Part shown: positions 7,062 to 15,450 of the stretch, in pieces
How the letters are laid out: each line of letters begins with the position of its first letter
How positions within the stretch are numbered: position 1 is the stretch's first letter
Program-made: the position numbers and the translations under genes
The notes under the pieces: generated by a model
Database searches by the model: none
Seen by the model: the letters and a program-made list of their open reading frames with translations, nothing else
What the model was told of the DNA's origin: nothing
DNA from: Pelobacter propionicus DSM 2379
GTDB lineage: Bacteria; Desulfobacterota; Desulfuromonadia; Geobacterales; Pseudopelobacteraceae
Assembly (NCBI RefSeq): GCF_000015045.1
Contig: NC_008609.1
Span: 310,001 to 374,000, forward strand
Reading direction: 5' to 3'
DNA: 64,000 nt

Positions 7062-7910
7062 GTGCCGCAATCAAGTCCCTTTTGGCAAGAGGGGAGAGCC
7101 GGAATCCTTCGGTTGGGGGGCGGCACCCCCATGTGCGCCGGCTGCAGCGGTCTGGAGGTGGTCAGGCAGATCTGCGACATCATCGGCGAGAGGAGCGTGT
7201 TCAGCAATGCGGCCGGCTGCATGACCCTGCTCAGCGTCTACCCCTTCACCCCCTTCCGCGGCTCCTGGATCTACACGGCCATGGCCTCGGCTCCGGCCGG
7301 CGCCCAGGGGGTCCGCGATGCGCTGGACATCCTCCTGGCCAGGGGACGCCTTACCCCAGAGGAGGATCTGGCCACGGTTGTGCTGGCCGGTGACGGATCC
7401 TCCTCTGGCATCGGGCTTTCGGCCATATCCGCCGCCATCGATCGTAACCTGGAATTTCTCCACATCTGCTACGACAACGAAGGGTACGGCAATACCGGCC
7501 AGCAGGCCTTAGCCGCCACTCCCCATGGCGCCAGGACCGCAACCAGCAGGGGAGCGGCTGGTCATCAAGGCCGCAAGAAGGATCTCTTCCGTCTCTGGGT
7601 CGCCCATCGGCCGGCCTATGTGGCCACGGTCGCCGGGGCGGAACCGCTGGACCTCGCCCGCAAGATCGCAGGTGCGATGGAGATTTGCGGGCCCAAGCTT
7701 GTCATCGCCCTGGCTCCCTGCCCCACCGGCTGGGACTTCGATCCCGCCGAAACCGTGAAGATCGGTAAACTGGCAATAAGGAGCGGTGTCTGGCCCCTGA
7801 AGGAGTATATCGGCGGGAAGGTCACCCACACCCTCATACCCCGCCGGCGCCTTGCGGTTGAAGAGTACCTGCGGCAGCAGGGGCGGGTAGGTTTTGGACA
7901 TCCACCCTGA
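7062..7910 (+). CDS. Orphan 2-oxoacid:ferredoxin oxidoreductase beta-subunit-like protein
   Basis: A PorB-like protein of ~280 residues. It keeps the thiamine diphosphate signature (GDGSSSGIG at ~110-118, then YDNEGYGNTGQQ at ~137-148) and all four cysteines expected for the beta-subunit 4Fe-4S cluster (MCAGC at 24-28, AAGC at ~53, APCP in the C-terminal third). No alpha, gamma or delta gene is next to it, unlike the complete por set at 12.3-15.3 kb. The start is doubtful: the GTG at 7062 lacks a ribosome site, and TTG 7113 or ATG 7131 are also possible. The 5' end may be eroded. Confidence 0.7.
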   Translation: MPQSSPFWQEGRAGILRLGGGTPMCAGCSGLEVVRQICDIIGERSVFSNAAGCMTLLSVYPFTPFRGSWIYTAMASAPAGAQGVRDALDILLARGRLTPEEDLATVVLAGDGSSSGIGLSAISAAIDRNLEFLHICYDNEGYGNTGQQALAATPHGARTATSRGAAGHQGRKKDLFRLWVAHRPAYVATVAGAEPLDLARKIAGAMEICGPKLVIALAPCPTGWDFDPAETVKIGKLAIRSGVWPLKEYIGGKVTHTLIPRRRLAVEEYLRQQGRVGFGHPP

Positions 7911-7911
7911 G

Positions 7912-9063
7912 CTACAGCTCACCCTTCATTTTTCTGATGCCGGTTTCGAACATCTGATGGATCACGCTTTTGGGATGGTTGCTGACATATGCGGAGAAGT
8001 ACAGGTAGAGCAGCCAGATGATGCCGGCGAACACCATGCCCAGAACCAGTTGCCTGCGCCTTTTCCACCAGATGGCCCGATGGCTTTCCCCGGCCTCGAC
8101 GGTATCCAGGTAGGCGTAGTGCCTGTTCGCCGCCAGGTTGCCGTCAACGCTGAGCGGCTCCACGTCGGCGAATCCCTTGAACTGGCGTATGCGCTTCAAC
8201 TGTATGCCGCTGGTGTGCTGGTTGATGGCGGAGCGTGCGGCCTCGTCGATGAACATGAACTGCAAACCGGTGTTGAAGCAGGTCTGGCGTTCCCCTGCCG
8301 CGTCGTTCTGACGGGAAAAGATCACCCGTGCGGCAACATCCACGATGCGGCGCGACGAGGGGACGAAGATCTCCAGCAGCAGCGGCTCGTCGACCGGAAA
8401 TAGCTGGTCGGTGGAGATCCTCAGGCCGCCGCCGCTGATATTGACCGCCACCGATGTAACCGAACCCCAGGATTCGTCGTACTCGTTATCCAGCTCTTCC
8501 TCCTCGCGGGATCCGTCGCCCCCTTCGACGGAAGGCGCTCCCTCCTGGAGCCGCTGCTCCCGGGCCCGCTTCTCGGCGCGGATCTTCTCCCGTCGGGCCT
8601 CCAGCCGTCGCTGTTCCCGGGCTTTCTCCTCCTCCATGCGCTGTTTTTGCCACTCGTGCCACAGCTTGTTCACGTTTTCGGGATCCTGTCCGGGCAGGGA
8701 ATGGAATCTGATCGGCAGGAACGCGTCGATGCGGTAGAACTCGCGCAACTCGTTGGCCACGATTGCGCCGGTGAGGCGGAGGAGCAGCTCCTGTTCGAAC
8801 CCCTTGCTGACAATATAGGCGCGGCAGATGTGGACCTGGAAATCGTACTCGCTGCGTATGGTCAGGATCTGGCCGACGCGCAGGCTGACCCCGGCCGGCA
8901 GGATGTCGCGGGAGAGCTGCAGGGAAATCAGGTCGTTTTCCACCTGGTTGATGATGGCCCAGTCGCGAAAGGCGGTGTTGTCCGACAGGGGGATGCCCAC
9001 CTCCACCTTCATTCCGACGAAGTGGGGAGGAGGCTGTCCGTTGCCGCTTATGGTGCTGTTCAT
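7912..9063 (-). CDS. PilZ-domain protein with membrane-anchored C-terminus
   Basis: A ~383-residue c-di-GMP receptor candidate. Residues ~15-100 resemble a YcgR-type N-terminal barrel. The PilZ domain has RxxxR (REFYR, 107-111) and the second motif NISGGG (208-213). Between these lies an unusual charged coiled coil (~135-175: EKAREQRRLEARREKIR). One membrane helix occurs near residues 335-358. The start at 9063 has no strong ribosome site; it lies 28 bp after the stop of the PEP-synthase-like gene, so the two are probably one operon. Upstream in-frame starts would overlap that gene heavily. Confidence 0.8.
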   Translation of the reverse strand: MNSTISGNGQPPPHFVGMKVEVGIPLSDNTAFRDWAIINQVENDLISLQLSRDILPAGVSLRVGQILTIRSEYDFQVHICRAYIVSKGFEQELLLRLTGAIVANELREFYRIDAFLPIRFHSLPGQDPENVNKLWHEWQKQRMEEEKAREQRRLEARREKIRAEKRAREQRLQEGAPSVEGGDGSREEEELDNEYDESWGSVTSVAVNISGGGLRISTDQLFPVDEPLLLEIFVPSSRRIVDVAARVIFSRQNDAAGERQTCFNTGLQFMFIDEAARSAINQHTSGIQLKRIRQFKGFADVEPLSVDGNLAANRHYAYLDTVEAGESHRAIWWKRRRQLVLGMVFAGIIWLLYLYFSAYVSNHPKSVIHQMFETGIRKMKGEL

Positions 9064-9091
9064 AGTGGTCTGTTTTCCCGGTTGAACGTTG

Positions 9092-11770
9092 TCAGACTTC
9101 CTGGTACGCCTGGCCGGCGTGGGGGTCAGCTCCGGGCTGTTGGCCGCGGCCGCAGAGGCAGCTGCCGTTGATGACATCCGACGAGAACAGGAGGTCATCA
9201 GGTTCATACACCGAAACCAGCCCTGGGGGAAGGGCGCTGTCGGGCGCCAGCCGGGCGAACAGCTCTTCCTCCCCTTTGAAAAAGTCGCTCTTGAAGATAT
9301 TCCCGCCCCCCTCCGGCCCGATCAACTCAGCGGCCAGCGCCTCGTGCGGTATGGCGCCGTAGAAGATCTCCGCCTCCACCAGGTCCTGGAAGAAGTGGCT
9401 CCCCCAGGAAAGTTCGGGCTGGTAGCCGGCCTCCGGACAGGCTATCTCGAAGATCATCCCCATGTGGCTGATCTCGGCAAAGGAAACCGGTACCCCCAGC
9501 TCGGGCGAGGTCGTGCCGATGCGCCCCGGCGCCAGCAGCATCACCGTTGCCCCCTGCTGGCGGTAGTGGTTGTTGAGGAGGCCGATGGCGCGGGCCACCG
9601 AGGGCTTGTCACGGTAGGGGAGGGCGTGGTAGCCGGCCGGGTCGACCATGATAAGCGCGTCCACCCGGCAGTGCAGCGCGGGCCCCATGGTGGTGCTCTC
9701 CAGCCGTAGCATGACGGCGCCGGGGTCCGGGGAAACGGTAGAGCTAGCGTTGGGTCGGGCCGTTGCGCCGCATCCGGGGGTCTGCAGGGGGCGGCACTGA
9801 AGCAGGTTGACCATGAAGTCCCCCGACTCGGTCCAGTTGACCGTGAACTCGATGTCCACCGGGTTCCCGTATTCGCCCTGCAGGGTGGCCAGGATGCGCC
9901 GCAGGGCGTCAAGCAGGCTCACCTCCCCGACAAGGCCCGGGCAGGTTCCCAGGTATACCGGATCGAACCTGTCCTGCTCGCGGAGCCTGGCCTCGGTCGT
10001 GGCGTCACGCTCGGCCAGGCGTGTGGCCAGCCAGTCGGGGAGCAGAGAGAGCACGTTGGCGAGGTCGCGGGTGATCAACTGGCGGGTGTCCAGGTCGAGG
10101 CAGTCCACATAGCGCTGGCTGTAGCGGTTGCGCCCCCTGGTGGAGGGATCCAGGTCAGGCCTGTCCAGGCTGACCAGCCGGGGATAGTCGTTTCCGGTCC
10201 GGTCCACGGCCCGCGTTCCCAGGCCGGCCACGACGCGCAGCATGCCGGCCGATGGGTCCAGGTCGCTCTGCCAGCGCCAGCTGCTGAAGGAATAGCCCAC
10301 GCCGCCCAGCGCCGGCATGAACAGCCCGGAAAAGAGCGAACCCGACACGCGCTGCACCAGGATGGCCATCTGCTCGTCTTGCTTCTGCAGGCCGCGCTGG
10401 CGGCGGTAGGCAAGGGCCGACTCGTCCATCATGCTGGCGTAGACCCGCTTGACCGCCTCCTCCAGTGCATCCAGCCGGTCTTCGGGGCTGCCGGTGTTCA
10501 CGCAGAAGATGGATTCGTACTTTCCGGCGAATGCATGGCCGAAGCTGTCCTCCAGCAGGCTGCTGGAGCGGACGATGATCGGACTCTGGCCGTAGTATTC
10601 CAGCATGCGGACAAACTCTTCCCGTATGCGGACGGGAAAGTCGCCGGCGAGGATCCCCCGGGCCAGCCCCGGCGCCTCGCTGAAATAGCCCTGCTCGGTG
10701 CGCTGCATGATGCGCCGCTTCCAGAGCCGGTTGTGCACCAGGTAGGTGTAGAAGACGTGGGAGCCGATGTACCAGGAATCGTGGGGCTCGATCAGGGGGG
10801 CTATGTCCGGGAGCGCCCGGGCGACGATCCAGCGGGCCAGCAGCATCCCGGCCGCCTTGCCGCCGATCATGCCGGAGCCGATCATGCGTTCCCTGACCTC
10901 CAGCAGATCCCACACGGAGCAGTTGCGCACCACCATGTCGAGGAAACGGGGCGCCTGGCCGATCAGCCGCTGCGCCATGCGGCTGACCAGGTCAGGCAGC
11001 TCCCCGTCGTGAAATTCCTGGCTGCGGGCCTGTTTTGCCGCGTCCAGGAAAAAGCGTTCCCAGCTGTCCAGGTTGCGGGTCGACTCCCCCCGCTCCAGTC
11101 CCGGGGGACCGGCCGCCAGCCGGTAAAACCTGCTCACGGACACGCCGTCGGTGAGCGGCCTGATGTCGTCGGGTTCGGACAGGCGGAAGCGGTGGGGAAA
11201 GAACATGGTGGGGGAGTAGCGCTTCCAGACCTTCAGGGGGTGGACGTACAGGTAGCCGTTGTCGGAAAAGAGGTCGAGCAGGATCTGCGTTGTTTCCCGG
11301 ATGCGGGCGACGGTGTCGTAGCTGTGGCGCTGCCTGAGCAGGCAGAACCAGGCCACCGTATCCAGCTCGAACAGGTAGGGGCAGGTGACCATGAAGAAGT
11401 TGCCCATCATCAGGTCGGCTGCCCAGGCGGTTTGCAACTCGGACAGGCTGTCGAAGACGTAGAAGGCGTCGCGTCCCGCTTCGGCGATGATCCGGTGAAG
11501 TTCGCCGGTGAAGGATTCAAAGCCGCTGGAGGGGTCGAGCCTGTGGATGGTCAGGCCGGGCAGCGGGTCCAGCACCGGTTCATGGGGGGCGAAGCGGATG
11601 TAGATGGTCGTGCGGCCGTCGGCCAGGGTCTGGCGCGCGAAGGGTGCCACAATGTCGCGGTACTCGCCTACGGATTCCACCTGCCAGACCACATTGTCTC
11701 CCAGCCTGATCCAGTCCAGGATCTGGTCGAGGCCTGGCAGTCCGGAGGAAATCCTGTCGAAAGCGGGCAT
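9092..11770 (-). CDS. PEP synthase/PPDK N-terminal-domain protein with KaiC-like N-terminus
   Basis: An 892-residue protein. Residues ~5-230 resemble a KaiC/RadA-type domain (SSGLPGLDQILDWIRLGDNVVWQV) but lack a Walker A loop. Residues ~295-665 match the ATP-grasp PEP/pyruvate-binding domain (GGKAAGM, RSSSLLEDSFGHAFAGKYES, ending QCRPLQTP). The phosphohistidine swivel domain and the C-terminal PEP/pyruvate barrel of true PEP synthase are absent, so classic activity is unlikely; it may phosphorylate or sense something else. GGAGGTGCACC precedes the ATG. It heads a two-gene unit with the PilZ gene. Confidence 0.75.
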   Translation of the reverse strand: MPAFDRISSGLPGLDQILDWIRLGDNVVWQVESVGEYRDIVAPFARQTLADGRTTIYIRFAPHEPVLDPLPGLTIHRLDPSSGFESFTGELHRIIAEAGRDAFYVFDSLSELQTAWAADLMMGNFFMVTCPYLFELDTVAWFCLLRQRHSYDTVARIRETTQILLDLFSDNGYLYVHPLKVWKRYSPTMFFPHRFRLSEPDDIRPLTDGVSVSRFYRLAAGPPGLERGESTRNLDSWERFFLDAAKQARSQEFHDGELPDLVSRMAQRLIGQAPRFLDMVVRNCSVWDLLEVRERMIGSGMIGGKAAGMLLARWIVARALPDIAPLIEPHDSWYIGSHVFYTYLVHNRLWKRRIMQRTEQGYFSEAPGLARGILAGDFPVRIREEFVRMLEYYGQSPIIVRSSSLLEDSFGHAFAGKYESIFCVNTGSPEDRLDALEEAVKRVYASMMDESALAYRRQRGLQKQDEQMAILVQRVSGSLFSGLFMPALGGVGYSFSSWRWQSDLDPSAGMLRVVAGLGTRAVDRTGNDYPRLVSLDRPDLDPSTRGRNRYSQRYVDCLDLDTRQLITRDLANVLSLLPDWLATRLAERDATTEARLREQDRFDPVYLGTCPGLVGEVSLLDALRRILATLQGEYGNPVDIEFTVNWTESGDFMVNLLQCRPLQTPGCGATARPNASSTVSPDPGAVMLRLESTTMGPALHCRVDALIMVDPAGYHALPYRDKPSVARAIGLLNNHYRQQGATVMLLAPGRIGTTSPELGVPVSFAEISHMGMIFEIACPEAGYQPELSWGSHFFQDLVEAEIFYGAIPHEALAAELIGPEGGGNIFKSDFFKGEEELFARLAPDSALPPGLVSVYEPDDLLFSSDVINGSCLCGRGQQPGADPHAGQAYQEV

Positions 11771-12321
11771 GGTGCACCTCCACGGTCGGTCAGCGGGTCA
11801 CGGGGACGGGGCGGCAGCAGGGCGGGGCCGGGAAGCATGGCTCGACCGAGCCTCGTACGGGAGTATTACCTTTAGCATGATTTGGAAAGTCCGATAAAGC
11901 GCTTTTTGTCCGCAGGGTCGCTTGGCGCGGCGCTCAGCCGCACGGGACGGGGAGGCGTTGCCTGGGCAGGGATTGTTTGTCAAGTCACTGTTTCACAACG
12001 GATATTAATCAAACAGTATTTTCTTTAATGGGGCGGGGATCTGTGCTATAGTCGCGCGCACTTTTGACGTTCATGCTGTTTTTCCGCCGTACGTCCGCCT
12101 TTTCCGACGTTTCCTTCCCAAGATGGACATAGGTCGAATATGCGACTCCCCGTGGGCTGGGCAAGCCCGCATCGCAGCAAACGGGAGCGGCCGCAGTAAC
12201 GGAGCCCCGATCCGGAGTTGAGCCGCCTGGAACAGCTGTTCCCAGGCCAGGGACTGTATGCTGTATACAATTAAGCGAGGCTCGAGAGCGAGCGATACTC
12301 ACAACGGGTAGAGGAGGAGTA
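11771..12321. other. 550-bp intergenic region: divergent promoters and structured por leader
   Basis: No coding region is supported. A candidate plus-strand promoter has TATAGT at 12047-12052 with a weak TTTAAT 17 bp upstream. The ~260-nt leader is rich in hairpins: GTGGGCT/AGCCCGC (12152-12170), an imperfect palindrome CCTGG-AACAG/CTGTT-CCCAGG (12226-12246) and CTCG/CGAG before the ribosome site. TGTATACA (12262-12269) is a perfect palindrome of the kind bound by GntR-type regulators. A 7-bp inverted repeat, ACTGTTT...AAACAGT, lies near 11986-12017. No known riboswitch core was recognised. Confidence 0.5.
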
Positions 12322-12897
12322 GTGACGGATACAATCGAGATTCGTTGGCATGGACGGGGCGGACAGGGTACGGTTACCGCCTGCAAGCTGTTCGCCGACG
12401 CCTGCCTTAACGGTGGACGCTTTGTGCAGGCCTTCCCGGAGTACGGGCCGGAACGGGCCGGCGCTCCCATCCGGGCCTACAACCGGGTCAGCGCCCGGGA
12501 GCTCAGGGGGCACTACCCGGTGATCCGTCCCAACATCGTCGTGGTTGTCGATGAGACCTTGCTGGAGAGCATCGATGTCACCGAAGGCGCTCCCGCTGAC
12601 GCAGCCTTCATCATCAACTGCCGCGGGAATGCCGCGGACATGCGCAACAGGATACAGGCCGGCCCGACCCAGAAGGTCGTTACGGTGGACGCCACCAGGA
12701 TTGCCATCGATACCATCGGCCGTCCCATGCCCAACGCGCCGTTGATCGGCTGCGTCACCAGGGTCTCCGGCATGCTCAGCCTGCAGGCCGCCCTGGACGA
12801 CATGGCACGGAGCTTCGAAAAGAAGTTCAGCCAACAGATCATCTCGGGAAACCTTGAAGCGACCAGACGGGGTTTCGATGAGGCGGTGGAGCAATGA
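12322..12897 (+). CDS. porC: Pyruvate (2-oxoacid):ferredoxin oxidoreductase, gamma subunit
   Basis: The 191-residue gamma subunit is recognised by IRWHGRGGQGTVTACKLFADA at the N-terminus, FPEYGPERAGAP (~38-49) and the IGxPMPNAPLIGC segment. It is one of four chains of the enzyme that interconverts pyruvate plus CoA with acetyl-CoA, CO2 and reduced ferredoxin. It starts with GTG behind GAGGAGGA and opens a tight operon: the delta gene overlaps by 4 bp. The long leader upstream may control it. Confidence 0.92.
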   Translation: MTDTIEIRWHGRGGQGTVTACKLFADACLNGGRFVQAFPEYGPERAGAPIRAYNRVSARELRGHYPVIRPNIVVVVDETLLESIDVTEGAPADAAFIINCRGNAADMRNRIQAGPTQKVVTVDATRIAIDTIGRPMPNAPLIGCVTRVSGMLSLQAALDDMARSFEKKFSQQIISGNLEATRRGFDEAVEQ

Positions 12898-13184
12898 CGA
12901 ACTGGCGGGAACTTCCTCCCGGGGTGGTCATAACCGATCCGGGCAGCTCACGAAACTTCAAGACCGGCTCCTGGCGCTCCTTTAAGCCGGTCTGGATCCG
13001 CGAGAACTGCGTCCACTGCATGCTCTGCTGGGTCTACTGCCCGGACACGTCCGTACTGACCGCTGACAACGGGCGCGGCGAATTCGACTACGATTTCTGC
13101 AAGGGGTGCGGCATCTGCGCCCTGGAGTGCCCCGGCAAGAAGGGGAACAAGGCCATTGTCATGGAAGAGGAGGGGGCCCGATGA
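12894..13184 (+). CDS. porD: Pyruvate:ferredoxin oxidoreductase, delta subunit (2x[4Fe-4S] ferredoxin)
   Basis: A 96-residue protein with two CxxCxxCxxxCP motifs (CVHCMLCWVYCP at ~39-50, CKGCGICALECP at ~69-80), which carries electrons from the catalytic subunits towards ferredoxin. It overlaps the gamma gene by 4 bp upstream and the alpha start by 4 bp downstream (ATGA). Confidence 0.95.
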   Translation: MTNWRELPPGVVITDPGSSRNFKTGSWRSFKPVWIRENCVHCMLCWVYCPDTSVLTADNGRGEFDYDFCKGCGICALECPGKKGNKAIVMEEEGAR

Positions 13185-14371
13185 CCACAATGGTTGCCTC
13201 GACAGGCAACGAGGCGGTGGCCAATGCCATGCGCCTGGCAAACCCGGACGTCTGCTCGGCCTATCCCATCACGCCGGCCACGGAGATCATGCACAACTTC
13301 ACCGCCCATGCCGCCAACGGCCGGGTGGACACGGAGATCCTGCTGGCCGAGAGCGAGCACAGCGCCATGAGCGCCTGCATCGGCGCTGCGGCTGCCGGCG
13401 GCCGGGTGACCACTGCAACCTCATCCCAGGGGCTGGCCCTGATGTGGGAACTGCTGATGATCGCCTCCGGCATGCGACTCCCCATTGTCATGGCGGTCTG
13501 CAACCGGGCCCTGTCCGTGCCGATCAATATCGGCTGCGACCATTCCGACAGCATGGGCACGCGCGACTGCGGCTGGATCCAGCTCTACTCGGAAAACAGC
13601 CAGGAGGCCTTCGACAACATGCTGCAGGCCTTCAGGATTGCCGAGCATCCCGATCTGCGCCTGCCGGTGATGGTCTGTCTGGACGGGTTCATCACCAGCC
13701 ACTCCATCACCAGCATGCGCTGGGTGGAGGACGGGGCGGCCCGGGCATTCGTGGGCGATTACCGGCAGGTCAACCCCCTGCTGGACCTGAAGCACCCGGT
13801 CAGCTACGGCCAGCTGATCCTGTCGGACCTGTACATGGAGTACCGCAAGGCCCACGAGCAGGTCATGGCCGGCGTGCCCCAGGTGGTGACCCGGGTGGGC
13901 GAGGAGTTCGGCCGCCTCTCCGGACGCAGCTACGGCCTGTTCGAGAGCTATCGTTTGGATGATGCCGAGATCGCCATCGTGGTGATGAGTTCCGCCGCCG
14001 GCACCACCAAGGATGTCATCGACCGCTACCGCGAAAAGGGGATCAGGGCCGGCTTGCTCAAGCCGCGCCTCTACCGCCCCTTTCCCTATGCCGAGATCGG
14101 CCGGGCCCTGGGTCACCTCAAGGCGGTTGCCGTGCTGGACCGCTCGGACAGTTTCGGCGGCTCCTTCGGGCCGCTCTACCTGGATATCGCCGGCGTGCTC
14201 TGCAACGCTCCCCGGAGGCCGGTGCTGGTCAACCGCATCTTCGGGTTGGGGGGCAGGGACTACCTGCCGGAGCAGGCCGAGCAGGTGCTGGACGAGCTTG
14301 TGGATATCGCCCGGGGCGGCCAGGTGCGCGGTGTCAAGGAATACATCGGCCTACGGGAGGGAGCATGCTGA
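13181..14371 (+). CDS. porA: Pyruvate:ferredoxin oxidoreductase, alpha subunit
   Basis: The 396-residue alpha subunit starts MTTMVASTGNEAVANAM. YPITPATEI (~27-35) is the hallmark of 2-oxoacid:ferredoxin oxidoreductase alpha chains, and RSDSFGGSFGPL occurs near residue 325 in the C-terminal swivel domain. The ATG overlaps the delta stop and follows GAGGAGGG; a longer in-frame version would cut through the delta gene. It pairs with the beta subunit to form the thiamine active site. Whether pyruvate or another 2-oxoacid is preferred cannot be read from motifs. Confidence 0.93.
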   Translation: MTTMVASTGNEAVANAMRLANPDVCSAYPITPATEIMHNFTAHAANGRVDTEILLAESEHSAMSACIGAAAAGGRVTTATSSQGLALMWELLMIASGMRLPIVMAVCNRALSVPINIGCDHSDSMGTRDCGWIQLYSENSQEAFDNMLQAFRIAEHPDLRLPVMVCLDGFITSHSITSMRWVEDGAARAFVGDYRQVNPLLDLKHPVSYGQLILSDLYMEYRKAHEQVMAGVPQVVTRVGEEFGRLSGRSYGLFESYRLDDAEIAIVVMSSAAGTTKDVIDRYREKGIRAGLLKPRLYRPFPYAEIGRALGHLKAVAVLDRSDSFGGSFGPLYLDIAGVLCNAPRRPVLVNRIFGLGGRDYLPEQAEQVLDELVDIARGGQVRGVKEYIGLREGAC

Positions 14372-15300
14372 CACCACTCAACCTGAGGGAACTGTCCCGG
14401 AAAGAGGAACTGTTCGCCCCCGGTCACCGCATGTGCACCGGCTGCGGCGCGCCCATCGTGGTCAGGATGGTCATGATGGCTGCCCAGTACCCGCTGGTGG
14501 TGGCCAACGCCACCGGCTGCCTGGAGGTCTCCACCAGCATCGACGGCTTCACCTCCTGGAAAACTCCCTGGATACACAGCGCCTTTGAAAACGCGGCCGC
14601 CACTCTGGCAGGGGTGGAGACCATGTACCGGTCGCTCAGGAAACAGGGCAAGCTGGCCGACGACATACGGTTCGTGGCCTTCGGCGGGGACGGGGGAACC
14701 GCCGACATCGGCTTCCAGAGCCTGTCCGGTGCCATGGAGCGCGGCCACGACCTGACCTACATCTGCTACGACAATGGCGCCTACATGAACACCGGCATTC
14801 AGCGCTCCTCGGCCACCCCCTTCGGCGCCGACACCGCCACCAGCCCGGTGGGAAGTGTGAGCACGGGCAAGCCGCAGCAGGCTAAGGATATGACCAGGAT
14901 CATGGCTGCCCACGGCATCCCTTACGTGGCCCAGGCATCGCCTAGCCATTGGCAGGACCTGATGAAGAAGGTCCGCAAGGCCCTGGAGATCAGGGGTCCC
15001 AAGTTCATCAACGTCATCGCCCCCTGCAACCGCGGCTGGCGGACCGGCACCGACGATGCCATCCAGCTCTCCCGCCTGGCGGTGGAAACCTGCTACTGGC
15101 CGCTGTACGAGGTGGAGAACGGGGTCACCCGCATCACGGTCACTTCCCGGGAGAAGAAGCCGCTGACCGAGTTCCTGAAACCACAGGGACGTTTCAAGCA
15201 CCTGTTCAAACCGGGCAACGAACAGCTCCTGGCGGAAGCCCAGAGCCAGGTTGATGCCTGCTGGCAGCGGCTGCAGCGGGAACAGGCCATGGGCCTGTAA
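14365..15300 (+). CDS. porB: Pyruvate:ferredoxin oxidoreductase, beta subunit
   Basis: The 311-residue beta subunit binds thiamine diphosphate (GGDGGTADIG near 112, CYDNGAYMNTGIQ near 134) and a 4Fe-4S cluster (MCTGC at ~24-28, NATGC at ~50, APCN in the second half). It overlaps the alpha gene by 7 bp and is the last gene before a strong terminator. It is the complete counterpart of the orphan beta-like gene at 7.1-7.9 kb. Confidence 0.94.
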   Translation: MLTPLNLRELSRKEELFAPGHRMCTGCGAPIVVRMVMMAAQYPLVVANATGCLEVSTSIDGFTSWKTPWIHSAFENAAATLAGVETMYRSLRKQGKLADDIRFVAFGGDGGTADIGFQSLSGAMERGHDLTYICYDNGAYMNTGIQRSSATPFGADTATSPVGSVSTGKPQQAKDMTRIMAAHGIPYVAQASPSHWQDLMKKVRKALEIRGPKFINVIAPCNRGWRTGTDDAIQLSRLAVETCYWPLYEVENGVTRITVTSREKKPLTEFLKPQGRFKHLFKPGNEQLLAEAQSQVDACWQRLQREQAMGL

Positions 15301-15330
15301 GTCAGCTTCCCGCACGACGGACTTATATGA

Positions 15331-15376
15331 GAAACGGGCGCTAACCGTAAAGGTTGCGCCCGTTTCTGTTATGGTT
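15331..15376 (+). terminator. Terminator of the por operon
   Basis: GAAACGGGCGC pairs with GCGCCCGTTTC (11 bp), extended by AACC/GGTT after a one-base bulge, and is followed by TGTTATGGTTTTCT. Confidence 0.85.
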
Positions 15377-15450
15377 TTCTGGAGCGTTGATCCTAAAAAG
15401 ACAGGGAAATCGGAGGAGAGCGGCTGTACGAGGGGGCGGAGAAACGGCAG

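Noticed and set aside
10379-11875. Long plus-strand open frame (498 codons) opposite the PEP-synthase-like gene
   Set aside because: High-GC shadow of a clearly coding minus-strand gene; no ribosome site and no domain pattern.
12120-12250. ZTP, cobalamin or GEMM riboswitch in the por leader
   Set aside because: Isolated matches (GGGAGC, GCCGCCTGG) occur, but the required partner segments are missing or in the wrong order.
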